Below, one piece after another: positions 9,221 through 20,500 of a DNA stretch of 64,000 bases. This DNA comes from Agapetus fuscipes (Eukaryota; Arthropoda; Insecta; Trichoptera; Glossosomatidae), in the NCBI GenBank assembly GCA_951799405.1, contig OX637342.1, positions 6,716,658 through 6,780,657 of the forward strand. The letters are read 5' to 3'. A program made the position numbers and the translations under genes. Position 1 is the first letter of the stretch; every line of letters starts with the position of its first letter. Under the pieces are notes generated by a model. It was given only the letters and a program-made list of their open reading frames with translations. It did not search any database and was not told where the DNA came from.

Positions 9221-12172
9221 TATTATTTTTTATTTTTTTATTTATTGAAATAATATAAACAAGTTTACATTTCCCAGGAGTTACATAAACTCATTTGGGA
9301 CTTAGTACTTATACTCTTACACAATACTAGCCATACAATATAATTAAAAAAATATTAATAAAATAACAATTACTGAAGCAAACAAAGACAGAAGAGAATT
9401 AGCGTCTCATACCCAAAATAAAACAAAATCATCACACTGGTACAGCATCATTGTAAAAAGACTCTAAGAAATAAGACTTTATTGCATCATTTTGTTGTTT
9501 ATTTTTCATATCCCTCTTTATTTTTATCGGAAGTCCATTGTATAGGGACTGTGCAACATTTGAAAGAGACCTCCTTCCAAACTTTGTCGATCGAAAACCT
9601 TTAATATGTAGATTTTCTGAGCTTCGAGTATTATAATTATGAAAATCATTATTATAATGGTACTCTAAATTTGTGTGAATTGAGGATTTTAGAATTTTAA
9701 TAATGGTGACAGTGATGTCGTACAATGGTAGGACCTTGAATGGAAGAACATTGCTCTGTCGATAAATGTCCTTCACGCATGTATCCCATGGTATGCCAAG
9801 AATGTTCCTCAAAGCTCTGTTTTGCACAACTTGCAGCTCCGATATTTGTTTTTTGGTGGCAACCCCCCATATGCAAGTAAGATACGAAAGGTGGGAATGG
9901 ATCATGGCATAGTAAATAGCGAGTAATGTTGACTTTGGAAGTAAATCCCTTAGTCTGTACAGAACGCCAGTAATTGGCACTATTTTTGATTTAACATGGT
10001 CAAATTGGTAATTCCAAGAAAGTTGTGGATCAATATATAAACCAAGATATCTAACAAAGCTGACTTTATCAATATTATTCGATCCAATAGTAATATTAAA
10101 GGACATATTTCTCGATTTTCCAAACAGCATATATGACGTTTTCTTGACATTCAAACTTAATTTATTTAACCTTAACCAATTAGCAAGATGTGAAACATCT
10201 CTTTTCATTAAATTTTCTAGTTCTTCTCTCGTTTGCGAATGATAGAAAATTATGGTATCGTCTGCGTATAGTTGGAGGGTACCTCGAATATCCCATGTAG
10301 TTATATCATTGATATAAACAAGGAAAAGAAGAGGCCCGAGAATAGAACCTTGGGGTACACCACATTGTATTTTAGTGAATTCGCTGGAATATTTCCCAAT
10401 TTGAACTGCACAGGATCTATTTGTAAGATAATTGGTAAACAGTTTTAATGGAGTTCCTTTGATTCCCAAATGTTCCAATTTATTCAGCAGAATTTTGTGG
10501 TCGACCGTATCAAAGGCTTTCTGTAAATCTACAAAAATGCCTGCGACATATTGGCCATCATCTAAATTTTTTTGTAAATTCGATATGAAATCAAAGACTG
10601 CACATTTTGTGTTAGAATGCTTCCGAAATCCATACTGTTGTGGTGCAAGAATCTTGTTAGAAATGAGATATTCGGTGAATCTATCTTTGATGACATGTTC
10701 AAATATTTTTGAAAATATTGAAAGTATCGAGATTGGTCGATAGTTGGAAACATTTTTTTTACAGTTGCCTTTATAAATCGGGACTATTTTTGCTATCTTA
10801 AGCTGATCTGGAAATATACCACTTGACAGTGAATCGTTTATTAAAAGTACAAGGTGATCAGCTAACTGATCCTGACAGATTTGGACAAGCGCAGGCGTGA
10901 TACAATCAACACCAGGAGCTGATCTCTTCTTAAGATTTGAAATAATAAGCAAGATTTCCGATTTACTTGTTTTAGGCAAACTAAAAAAACAATTTGCTCT
11001 GGGTACAGTTCTAATTGTGCATGTGTCACCTGAAAGTGATTGAATTCTATCTGCCAACGAAATACCAACTGAGGCAAAAAAATTATTGAATTCTGTGCAG
11101 ATTTGATTTGGTTCCTTTATCTCTGTATCATCTTTTAAAATGCAATCAACTTGGGTTTTTTCATCTCTCGTAGTGTTCGATAGGATTGAATTTATTGTTT
11201 TCCATGTTTGTCTAGGGTTATTAGCATTTTGTGAAAAGACATCCTTATAGTACATATTTTTTATATATCTCCTATAATTTGTGACCTTATTTCTAAATTT
11301 GACTTTAAGATGTTTCAGAGACACATTTGAAGGATCCTGCTTCCACTGTTTGAAAATTATATTTCTCTCTTTTATAAGTGAGTCCAATTTAGAGTCAAAC
11401 CAAGGTGTGTTTCCTTTACGTCTGTCTCCTATTTTGAATTTAGGTGTAAATTTACAAGAATCCACCACTCCATGAAAACATTCTATAAACTTAGCATAAT
11501 TTGAGTTGACATCTTCTCTTTCATCATAAGGAAATTTTTGAGTCCTTAGACATTCCTTCAGCATTACATTGTTTATTTTGGGGTACATGAGCATCGGTGT
11601 GGGCAATCTATTGTTTGAATTCAATTTTAAACTATTGTAATACTCAATAATCAAAATGCTATGATCACTGATTGGAGTATCAATATTTGATATGGTATAA
11701 CATATGCTATTCCTATTAGATATAATGTGATCAATCAAAGACTCACTTGTTTCTGTGGTTCTTGTTGGAAATACTCTGTTGCATATGAAAAAACTATATG
11801 ACTCTAACGTATCGCAATATTTTTTATTAGATTGAGAGACTTTATTTATGTCAATGTTGAAGTCACCTATGATTAGTGTGTCTTGTTTGGAATCTTGTAA
11901 CACTGCTTCCAAATTAATCATAAAATCACTCAAATCAGAGTCAGGCTTCCTATAAATTGCAAAAATATTGAATTTTTTAAAAAGTTTACTTTGCACACTT
12001 AAGCCCAGAATAGAATTGTCAGTGGTGGTAGTTTTGATGATGGTTCTACTTAACATGTTGTGGGTATAAATTGCCACTCCTCCTCCTCTTCTACTGATGC
12101 GATTGGCAAATGCACCTTGATAGCCTTCAATATTAAAAAAAGCCTCATCCCCTTCATTCAGCCAGGTTTATC
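9221..12172 (-). mobile_element. 5'-truncated non-LTR retrotransposon (CR1/L2/Daphne-like LINE)
   Basis: The element runs on the minus strand from a truncation near 12172 to an A-rich 3' tail at 9221-9245. It carries one long frame without stops and about 200 bp of 3' UTR. It interrupts a copy of palindromic repeat D: family-D sequence ends at about 9220 on the left, and the D end motif (TACTTGGGGT) resumes at about 12200 on the right. A TAA sits in frame immediately upstream of the first recognisable endonuclease residues (TWLNEGDEAF), which fits the truncation junction. The intact frame implies a fairly recent insertion. Confidence 0.85.
9432..12077 (-). CDS. LINE endonuclease/reverse transcriptase ORF2, N-terminally incomplete
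   Basis: The 881-codon frame encodes the C-terminal half of an apurinic endonuclease (GDFNIDI at about residues 71-77, catalytic SDH at 137-139), then a reverse transcriptase. Visible RT motifs are FVDLQKAFDTVDH (515-527), GVPQGSILGPLLF (573-585) and the YADD active site (604-607). A C-terminal region follows, with the Arg/Asn-rich NYNTRSS and SLYNGLP motifs typical of the CR1/L2/Daphne group. The annotated ATG lies inside the endonuclease domain. Coding continues upstream to about 12168 (AFFNIEGYQGAF, RRGGGVAIYTHNM), so this is not the native start. The enzyme would copy its RNA into DNA at a nicked chromosomal target. No disabling change is seen inside the frame, but without the first half of the endonuclease this copy is probably inactive. 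Confidence 0.9.
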   Translation of the reverse strand: MAIYTHNMLSRTIIKTTTTDNSILGLSVQSKLFKKFNIFAIYRKPDSDLSDFMINLEAVLQDSKQDTLIIGDFNIDINKVSQSNKKYCDTLESYSFFICNRVFPTRTTETSESLIDHIISNRNSICYTISNIDTPISDHSILIIEYYNSLKLNSNNRLPTPMLMYPKINNVMLKECLRTQKFPYDEREDVNSNYAKFIECFHGVVDSCKFTPKFKIGDRRKGNTPWFDSKLDSLIKERNIIFKQWKQDPSNVSLKHLKVKFRNKVTNYRRYIKNMYYKDVFSQNANNPRQTWKTINSILSNTTRDEKTQVDCILKDDTEIKEPNQICTEFNNFFASVGISLADRIQSLSGDTCTIRTVPRANCFFSLPKTSKSEILLIISNLKKRSAPGVDCITPALVQICQDQLADHLVLLINDSLSSGIFPDQLKIAKIVPIYKGNCKKNVSNYRPISILSIFSKIFEHVIKDRFTEYLISNKILAPQQYGFRKHSNTKCAVFDFISNLQKNLDDGQYVAGIFVDLQKAFDTVDHKILLNKLEHLGIKGTPLKLFTNYLTNRSCAVQIGKYSSEFTKIQCGVPQGSILGPLLFLVYINDITTWDIRGTLQLYADDTIIFYHSQTREELENLMKRDVSHLANWLRLNKLSLNVKKTSYMLFGKSRNMSFNITIGSNNIDKVSFVRYLGLYIDPQLSWNYQFDHVKSKIVPITGVLYRLRDLLPKSTLLAIYYAMIHSHLSYLTCIWGVATKKQISELQVVQNRALRNILGIPWDTCVKDIYRQSNVLPFKVLPLYDITVTIIKILKSSIHTNLEYHYNNDFHNYNTRSSENLHIKGFRSTKFGRRSLSNVAQSLYNGLPIKIKRDMKNKQQNDAIKSYFLESFYNDAVPV

Positions 12173-13814
12173 CATATGAAGTGGGTTAGAGGTTTGTACT
12201 TGGGGTAAAGTACACAGCAATAACTGAGACCGCAGTTTCTGCATACAATCGCAACGCTGACAGATCTAATTCTCAATTCCAACTGTTAATACAAAGCTCA
12301 AATCAAGCAATTCTGTGTGAATTATTGCATCTGCATAAGCTGAATTGTTTGAAGGTTGGTATAATCAAAATTTTATTGTTATCAATGTTTTCTTTTGGAC
12401 ATAGTTAAGTTTAAATTTAAAATACTCTTTTAAATGACAATAAGCTTTGTTTGAATTGTAACATAAGAAAAACATATGATTGATGCAAAATGAGCAATAT
12501 CGAACTTTGTTGCAATTTAATATTGTTTGATTATGTTTTCTAGAAAAAATGTTTTTTCTTTCAAGGGAGAAATATCAAAAAGTTGTTTGTCTTTGTACAT
12601 GTAATCAGAACGTACGCAATATTTTCGATGGTCGAAAAACAGAAAAGGAAGTGTAGGACAATGTTTTAAATAAACAATTTACATCGCTAAAATATCCTTG
12701 CGCTTTAAAACCTACATTTCTGGAAAAACTATACTCATTTTTCTATCAAACTAACTCTCATTTGTACAATCAAAACCTCATTTACTTAAAGTTTAGATAC
12801 ATTGTCATTTATCGAACACAGATTCAGTTTTAAAGTAGAATCTATCAAAAGCAACTTTATCATAGCAAGGCACAAAGATAGATGGACGAAAATATTTATG
12901 CCTGTGGTTCTTTGGGTCCATAATATATGGGCTTCCAGCATTTATACCTTGATTTCGGTTTCCAGTGGCATCCAGTAACCCAAAGTATCAGCACATTACG
13001 TCTATACTCAAGCGACGCGTTTTCTTAAAAATCATAGTGAGTAAAATAGATCTTCTATTGAGCGTATTGGGTTGTATATAAACGGTGTGGTTGCGTTTTA
13101 ACGTTATGTTTTACAGGCCTGAAATAAAGAAGACCTTCAAACCCTTCTGTCACATTTGCATATAAAAGCGGGTCATCCCTCGTATACGCAGAGGGTTGAT
13201 TTATGTTCGCCGCGATTTGAGGTGAGAATTGTGACTTTTAAACACTGCTCCTTACATCCGAACCGTGATGTGGCGCTCGGCGGGCTTTTGTGAAGGAGAC
13301 GCGGTAAAAAATGGTGGACGGGACACAATCATAAATCAAAAAGTGTGCGTGCGATATGATTCTTTATTTGTGTGATGTGTCGTGTATGTGATAGGTCATG
13401 GATACAGAAATTCGTGGAATTCAAAATAAAATCGTAGACACTTTTTTGTCATTATTTTTTTCTTGTTTCGTGGAAGGCAATACAAGAATATTATTTTACT
13501 CTAATAAAAAAATATGTGGAGACGATTATTATAATTTATTTTATAAATAGATTTAGGATTTTTTAAAGTAAAAAATGGATCAGCTTAGCAGAAGTTAAAG
13601 CCTCTGTCTCAGTTGACTCTCACTCAAATTGAAGATATCAACCAAGGAGGAGCTCTCGTTGAGCATAGCCATTGCCCTCCCTACTGTCATAACCTGAAAA
13701 AAACTTTTTAGATCTAAGTTTTATTTTAAAAAACAAGGTAGATTTAAATAGCTCATGTATGGCGTCCATTAATATAAAAAAGTAACTTAATTGAATCATA
13801 CTTAATAAAAGTGT
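12173..13814. other. Unassigned DNA
   Basis: The right end of the split repeat D copy is near 12200. The rest is AT-rich with a slightly GC-richer patch at 13140-13330. No coding frame. Confidence 0.4.
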
Positions 13815-14058
13815 CCGGTCGATAGCTCATTTGGTTGTGCTTGGATTCCATGCTGAAAGCTCGTATTCGAATCACACTGAGGAGGTCAGAAATGATTTCC
13901 CGTTTCGGTGTTTATTTCAAACTCAAAATAAAAAAAAACTGGCAAGGGACACTCAGCCTTCACAAGAAATGAGTACCGCCCCATTACCTGTAAAATTAAA
14001 TAGGTACCACATGCAACGTCTTCGAAGAGGTCACGGCAAAAAATTACACTATATGTGA
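13815..14058 (+). repeat. Family B SINE
   Basis: It has the full head (CCGGTCGATAGCTCATTTGG) and the body to ACACTATATGTG. The B box is decayed (GTATTCGAATCAC). Confidence 0.85.
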
Positions 14059-14439
14059 AATTTATTTTCGTTTGCGTTTATAATTGCGTTATCTAGGATT
14101 ATTTATAGTAATACATAATATAAATATAAAAAAAACAACGTTTTTTTTTCATAATTTTCGAAAAAAGTCTTCGGTTTCTACCCTTCGATTCTATACGACG
14201 CGACGACAGAGTTACAATGAAAGGAAAACTAAGGGAACTCCTACAGAACTTTATTGTTTACCAACTCCTTAATAATTTTTTTGTGCATTAGTGATTTACC
14301 ACCAATAAATTTATTTCTCGAATCAAAAACGCCTGAAACAGTTGAATATTTATTTATCTTCAATATTATTTTCCATTGGCGTACCCATGGGACATCGCAT
14401 CGCTAGAAGTCAGTAATTCTGTGTTGAGAATACCACGTT

Positions 14440-14575
14440 TTAACTTAATCGAAGCGTTATCCCGAAATGTATGGAAACTTAAACGCTGACTAAAGGCGCT
14501 ATTTTAATTTACACGCTTTTCAGTGAAACTCTATGGTTGAGTAAAACTCAGAGTTCTGAACTTGGGGTGCTTGTC
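14440..14575 (+). repeat. Repeat D copy
   Basis: AATGTATGGAAACTTAAACG, GCGCTATTTTAATTTACACG and CTATGGTTGAGTAAAACTC. Confidence 0.7.
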
Positions 14576-14779
14576 TTCGTCGTTTAGTCTGAACTGGTAA
14601 AGAAAGAACATTGCATTTTCTTTGTAAGTCCACGACAATATGTATTGTTGTTTTGTGCAGAATGTTAGATAAACTAAAGGAAATTGTTGGCTCTGTCAAA
14701 AGCACTACTGAAAAATGCTAGCTTTGTCATTTGAGATTAATTGCTGATTCTACCCAACAAAAGTAGCTTATACCTACAT

Positions 14780-15033
14780 AATTATAGTGTAACTTCTTAC
14801 CGCGTTATCCTCGAAGGGTTTGCATGTAGTGTGTATGCAATGAAACTAAACAACACATATAATGTAACTTCTTGCCGCGTTATCCCCGAAGGGTTTCGCA
14901 CCTATTTATTTTTACAGTAAACGGGGCCGGCCTTACGCCGCCACTTCAGTTAAAGTGGGGGTTTCCCAGCTCCCAAGGGGGCGGGTTCTCATTTCTTGTG
15001 AAGGCTGAGTAAGCCTTGCCGCTATTTTAATTT
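14780..15033 (-). repeat. Two stacked family B SINE 3' parts
   Basis: Tail motifs (AGTGTAACTTCTTACCGCG, then AATGTAACTTCTTGCCGCG) occur at 14786 and 14860. The second continues through GGCCGGCCTTACGCC and CAGCTCCC into the body. Confidence 0.8.
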
Positions 15034-15094
15034 GGGGTTTGAAATTTAAAGATGTAGTTGGATTGTAGTTTGGGTTTGAAATTTTAGGGTGTAG

Positions 15095-15342
15095 AACCTA
15101 TTTATTTTCAAATTTAAGGGAGCCGGAGTATGCCTACCACTTTACTTGAAGCCAGGGATTCACAGCTCCCGAGGGGACTGGTATTAATTTCTCGTAAAGG
15201 CTGAGTTGACCTTGCAAGTAGTTTTGTTTTGGATTTTAAAGAAACAAGTTAACGGGAAATTATTTCTGACACCCTGGGGAGGATCAAGACAGCTCTCGGC
15301 ATGGAATGCAAGCGTTTTACCAGCTGAGCTATCGACTGGTCT
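15095..15342 (-). repeat. Family B SINE with tRNA head
   Basis: The reversed copy runs from ACCTATTTATTTTC to the head GAGCTATCGACTGG. The A box (TAGCTCAGCTGG on the minus strand) is good; the B box is decayed. Confidence 0.85.
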
Positions 15343-15446
15343 CAAATCAAAGAATCAGTCAAGTTAGGTAGTATGCTTCCCAGAAAAAAAAATGCACCGA
15401 ATGCTTAGCATGAGTATCTTATACGTTATACGTATTGACAACTGCT

Positions 15447-15533
15447 TCGCAACTAAGCTACACAAAAAGTGTTATTTCTTGCCGCGTTCTCTCCGCAGGT
15501 GGGGTACGTAGCGAGTAAACCTATTTATTTTGT
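15447..15533 (-). repeat. Family B SINE tail fragment
   Basis: ACTAAGCTACACAAAAAGTG through TTGCCGCG and AAACCTATTTATTTTG matches the family tail only. Confidence 0.7.
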
Positions 15534-16554
15534 GAAGTGGGAGATATAACTATGATAAATAAGAACACAAATCTCTGTAATATAGATAGATTTAAATTTA
15601 CCATTCCAAAATTTTCACAATGTTTTTCGTCTCAGAGTTAATTTGCTAAGTCGGAGACAATCTTTCAACTCATTTCTCCTTCCCAGCGCGACTAAAAAAC
15701 ACGTTTCAGACACAATAAAACTCTGCGCAGTCCAAAATATCCCAAAGTGCAGTCGGCGACGAGACATTTGGTACACGAGTGCATTTGTATTAGTGCCACC
15801 ATCACAGCTATTTCGGGACGAACAAGTCGTGATGGTCTACCAGAGAAGTTCCCAAAATTTTAGCAATCCCCATCTCTCCCAACCTCTCTTTGCCCTCATT
15901 GATTGTGACACTGATTTTGGAAATTTTATTGATTTCTCTAGATATTTACTCTATACCGCTTTGTATTCAAAACGGTAGCTTTGTTCTCTGAAAAATGCGC
16001 TTGGAATGCAAATATACAAATCTGACTGTGACCTTGAAAAAAAACACTCAATATCATTGACTTATAATATCGCCAACTCAAGGGTAAAACTGAATGACCG
16101 CTGATTCACTGATTCGTGAAAACGTTGATAAAATATCTTATCGGGTACAAAATTGTAATAGTAAGTGAACTTATTATAAGGAACTGCTCATAAGGAAGTC
16201 TTAAGCTTCATTGATTGTTGAGGCGTTATATTTGTAGTCATTAATCTCAGAATATATAAAAAAGGACTTTATTTATAAAGTCATTGGTTTGCTTGCAAAA
16301 CTGGTTGTGCAAAAAAAAACTCAAAATTAATCGCAAAACTTAGTTGTATAATATCATCTATACGTAAATTTTGGACGTTTCACCCATATTTGCGATAGAC
16401 TTCTTGAAAATAATGATGATGTGTATAATGTTGTTATAAGTTACATCAGCATCATCATCAAACTGAAAAAAAACCATCGCAGACATAACAAGACGTAAAA
16501 CGTGATCGGTGTTTGATATAAAATGGATATGCTGTTGATACTCTGCCATGTTTA
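15534..16554. other. Unassigned DNA
   Basis: A 111-codon plus frame at 15643-15978 has no recognised domain, no splice context and ordinary composition. It is not called. Confidence 0.35.
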
Positions 16555-16935
16555 TTCTGTCCTATCTTCAGATAGATACGGTAAGATCTATCGACGGTTG
16601 TCGAGACTTCCACGCCAGCTCCGATGGACCACAACAACAGATCCCGGAAAGAAACTCTCGAGTGACACTATTGTCGTTAACTTTGCCAATGCTCTTTCTA
16701 GACAGATACGACGCTTCCTTGTGGGTTCTTCTCTGCCCCACTGGTTGGGAAGCCAAGGTCTTCCAGGTTCCCTCCTCTACTTCCTCATGGTACACGAGAC
16801 CCCCAGCCAGGAAACCGACACCCCCCGCGAACCTAATTATATCTGCTGCTACCGAATCTCAGCTGCCATACAAATATATACATACAACACACCGCAAAGC
16901 TCTGTACATCAGACATGGCGCTCACAGAACGAAAA
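16555..16935 (-). pseudogene. GC-richer island, possible gene fragment (weak resemblance to MICOS subunit MIC13)
   Basis: This island contrasts with its AT-rich flanks and is open over long stretches in several frames. In one minus-strand frame it reads ADIIRFAGGVGFLAGGLVYH, then EEVEEGTWKTL. The glycine-rich hydrophobic stretch followed by VY..EEGTWK recalls the N-terminal membrane segment of MIC13/QIL1, a small inner-membrane protein at mitochondrial cristae junctions. The frame has a stop (TGA) just upstream and no start. The resemblance does not extend further, so if related it is a degraded copy. The plus-strand frames of 158 and 130 codons over the same bases match nothing I recognise. 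Confidence 0.2.
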
Positions 16936-17069
16936 TATAAACATGAAATATATATTTTTTGTATTTGTGATGTTTTCGGGGGTAACTATCATGTATTAAG
17001 TCTACAGGTTGTATATTAACTACTCCAAAATGAGAATTACACTGTCTTGATATTTTTAAATGATATATC

Positions 17070-17300
17070 CCTTAGCTTATAGTGTGGTATGAGGCTGACC
17101 ATTCACGCAAAAGTTCCCCTTGTTTGTTGACATTCTCCCTCGGGAAGTTCGACGAAAGTTGCAGGGATTATGTTCAGTTGAGGTTTGGATATTAATTTGT
17201 AAGTAAACATGCAGCATTTGTAAGCGTAAACTAACCCCTGTCTGCTTGTAGGCATTTTAAATGTTAATAGTACACCTTTTCAACTAAGATAAGATTAAAT
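17070..17300 (+). repeat. Family A element, diverged
   Basis: It starts at TGGTATGAGGCTGACC and ends TTTTCAACTAAGATAAG. Confidence 0.75.
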
Positions 17301-17814
17301 AAGTTAACGAAATTTTAAGGTTAATTATACTTTTCGGTTATTAGACAAACCGTTATGGAAGAACTTACAATATTATTCTCGACGTTTCGTTGGCGTCATA
17401 CTGCACGTCTTCAGAAGGCACAGGATGAGCAGATAGAGTTCTTCTGCAAAGAAATCAAAAACAAAAGCAAAGAAAAACGAAATTTTTCTGCACGAGTAGA
17501 GTTTAATATCTGGAGTGCTTTCTTATTTGCATTTTAATCCTTATACCAATACCGTCAAGGTAAAACTGAATAAGTGACATATTAAGCTAGCCTGGGTTTC
17601 TCGTATAAATGCACCTTTTTCCCACTGTCCATGAGAGAAAACACAAAAGTGAAACAATCCTGAAGCTTAGGACTTTTTCATGAGCAAATCCTTATAATTA
17701 GTTCACCTACTATAAAAAGTTACACACAACAAAATGTTTAATCCACGTTTTCTAAAATTAATAAATCAGCACTCATTCAATTTTACCTTTAAGATGGCGA
17801 TACATTTAATTATT

Positions 17815-18565
17815 AATGAAATCAAGAAGAGTCCAGTGGGCCGGACATGTACCACGTGCAGAGGACTCCAGGATCATCAGAACTGTCTTGAATGGAGCCC
17901 CCTCAGGCGTTAGACCGCTTGATCGGCTGCAAATGGCTTTCAATGCTGCTGCCAGGGCAATTTTTCGACAGGGAAAGAGCTGTCATATTTCGCCACTGCT
18001 GAGAGAACTGCACTGGCTGAGGGTCCGAGAGAGGGTGGAATTTAAGTTGTGTCTCACTGTGCATAGGGCCCTGAACGGCACTGCACCCCCATGTCTCGCT
18101 GAGCTATGCTCTGTCGATGGGACTTCAAAAAGACCACTACGCTCTGCCCTTACTGCTGTCAACAAGGTTATAGTGCCCAATAGAGCAAACACATCAAACT
18201 TTGCAGACAGAAGCTTTGCGGTGGCCGGGCCGGTGGCCTGGAACAATTTACCCATCGGCGTTCGCGCAAACCAGCCTACCACCACCTTCAGAAAGGAACT
18301 GAAGACACTACTTTTCTCGAGAAGCCATGGCGCCCTTGAGATGGTCCTGGACCATTAAATGGCGCCACAGGAAAGAAATCATCCATCATCATCATCATCA
18401 TCATCGGACGTCCCAGGATGCGGTGGGCAGACAACGTTGAAGCCGACGCCGAAGTTCTGGGAGTGAGGGGACCATGAAGGGAACAACACAAGACAAAGAA
18501 TCCTGGAGGATTGTGGTGCGGGAGGCCCTGAGCCTTCAAGGCTTACGAGCCGAAGAAAGTAAGTA
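17815..18565 (+). pseudogene. RTE-like LINE 3' end interrupted by a CR1-like LINE 3' end
   Basis: The outer element reads RRVQWAGHVPRAEDSRIIRT and VLNGAPSGVRP up to about 17911. It resumes at 18405 with GRPRMRWADNVEADAEVLG and a terminal sequence ending GLRAEE and a stop. The two halves are contiguous in intact RTE-like proteins. Between them is the inserted LINE end at about 17912-18404. Confidence 0.8.
17912..18404 (+). pseudogene. CR1-like LINE 3' end, nested, with (ATC)n tail
   Basis: The open frame LQMAFNAAARAIFRQGKSCH, then ELHWLRVRERVEFKLCL, FAVAGPVAWNNLP and FRKELKTLLFSRSHG is the C-terminal third of a CR1-like reverse transcriptase polyprotein. The end CTGGACCATTAAATGGCGCC and the ATC-repeat tail (18381-18404) recur in reverse at 35585-35668 and partly at 22033-22085. 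Confidence 0.85.
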
Positions 18566-19058
18566 GGTAAAGTATACACTTAAAAATCTAATATCAGTAA
18601 TTGACACAGGTATAATCTACAATAATTTAATAACCAAAACTTGTATCAGTAATTTCATTTCTGTGTCCGCATTTGTATCTAGATCCGGAATTTCGTATCC
18701 ATGAAATCTCTGGTACAAATGCATACTAGTATATCCCTAGAACTGCATGTAGGTACAATAGGCATGTCACATGTGGCGAAAGCAACATCACAATTGTACC
18801 AACATGCTGTGTGGTTAAAAATATTTTACCTTAAAAGGGTTTACATGACACGTGTGATGTTTATACGTTGATGGATATATGAATATCTATAAGCTTTTAG
18901 TTCTATAAAATAATATATCTAGGCGTTTTACTTATTCAAAAGTGGCAATCTATGATTTTCTTTCAAAAAATATATAAATGATAAAATTCCTGTGTTTCCA
19001 TATACTTAGCTCATTTTCAAAAACAAAATCAAGATTATTGCCTCTTATTCTCTAATGC
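18566..19058. other. Unassigned AT-rich DNA
   Basis: No repeat family or coding signal seen. Confidence 0.4.
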
Positions 19059-19350
19059 TACTAAGATACATATTTAGTAAAACTTCCAACCGCGTTTCCG
19101 CCAAAGGAATCGCATGTAGCGATCGAAAAGTATTTTTTTTTTACAGTTAATGCTGTCAACCTTACGTCAACCACTTCAGTTGAAGGGGGGGATTCAGGGC
19201 TCTCGAGGGGGCTGATAATGATTTCTTGTGAATGCTGAGCAAGCCTTGGGTATTTTATTTTAGGAAATCATTTCTGACACCCTTGGTGGGATTCGAACCC
19301 TACTTCTCGGCACGGGATGTAAGCACTCTATCAACTGAGCTATCGACCGG
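19059..19350 (-). repeat. Family B SINE, full length
   Basis: It runs from tail (CTAAGATACATATTTAG) to head (CAACTGAGCTATCGACCGG). The minus strand has a B box GGGTTCGAATCCC and an A box TAGCTCAGTTGA. Confidence 0.9.
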
Positions 19351-19639
19351 ACTCTCTGATGTATGTAACGGAAACATATCGTGTATAATCAGCCGCCAAA
19401 ATTAATCTTTTCATTCTGAATAAACCATGACACGTGGATCATAAATTAATTTAAGGTTTCTCTTTAATCCAGTTTTTTTTTTAGAATAGGTATTTAAGTA
19501 TGTTTTTCCATTCAATTTAACGTAGTATTATTCCCTTTTATTACAGCTATTTAAGGCTATTTTCAATCAAAATTTCGATCCATTTTAACTATTCAATAAA
19601 AAAGAGCTAACTTGAATCGTTCAGTACCTTATAAGTGTA

Positions 19640-20050
19640 CAACATTAAGTTTAAAAATCATCATAGCGTTTCAACAAAAAAATGTATGTAACGTAAAACA
19701 GCACCCCTAGTAAACGTTTTAGACTCCATACAGTTTATGTTGAACGGGGTTGTATAATATTTGGTGTTACCCAAGTAGATAAACCTAATGCTTTTACCCA
19801 GAGTACGAAATATTATGGAAACTCCCCTTGCTTACGTGAGTAAAAATGTACGAAAGGTACAACAGCACTCCTAGTGTGTGCTTTAGTTTCCATACGGTTA
19901 TTCGATAAACGCGATCTAAGAAAGGTCATTTTTATACTCAAAGTGCTTAACTCAAGTATATTTTTCCAAATACATACAGAAACTAAACGCTCAATAGAGG
20001 TGGTATTTGGGTTTCAATACATTTTGATTTGGTTTAGCCTGGAATAACGT
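19640..20050 (+). repeat. Three repeat D copies in a row
   Basis: Units near 19660 (ATAGCGTTTCAACAAAAAAA, AAACAGCACCCCTAG), 19800 (TACAACAGCACTCCTAG, TTTAGTTTCCATACG) and 19955 (AGAAACTAAACGCTCAATAG). The spacing is near 150 bp. Confidence 0.65.
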
Positions 20051-20077
20051 TTTATATTTACAGTATTGAAGCAATAT

Positions 20078-20490
20078 GGTTCCATGTTAGAACGACACAG
20101 TGACAATAAGGCACATGTTAGAACGACAAAATGGCAGTACATCACATGACAAAACATCACTATGACAAAAAATCACAAGAGATGTGAGGTACGAGGTAGT
20201 CCCGCGATAATCTTTAAGTCAAGGACTTATCATAGGCAAAATAAATGTTTGTGTTGTTCGTGATGTTTTTTAATGTGTCGTTTATGGTATCTTCTGTTTT
20301 AGGTATGTGATATTCTGTCCATGTATCGTTTTGTCAGAATGATGTGTTTTGTGTTGTTTTGTTATAATGATGTTTTGTCTTGTCATTTACAGCTTAGATT
20401 CTAGATTATAAATGTACTGTCATTGTGTTTTTCTGTCATGTGTCGTTACGTCATGTGTCGTTTTGTCACTGTGCCGTTCTAACTATCATC
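20078..20490. mobile_element. Mutator-like MITE with 10-bp TSD
   Basis: A perfect 10-bp repeat GAAGCAATAT flanks it (20068-20077 and 20491-20500). The ends are inverted (GTTAGAACGACACAGTGAC and, reversed, GTTAGAACGGCACAGTGAC, each 7-8 bp inside). Subterminal sequence is filled with GTCGTT/AACGAC and TGTCA/TGACA words on opposite strands. It has no coding capacity. A 9-11 bp TSD is typical of Mutator-type transposition. Confidence 0.75.
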
Positions 20491-20500
20491 GAAGCAATAT

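Noticed and set aside
10432..11077. Frames of 60-103 codons on both strands inside the LINE
   Set aside because: They overlap the well-supported reverse transcriptase frame and show no domain.
15643..15978. 111-codon plus-strand frame
   Set aside because: No recognisable domain, no neighbouring exon-like features, ordinary composition.
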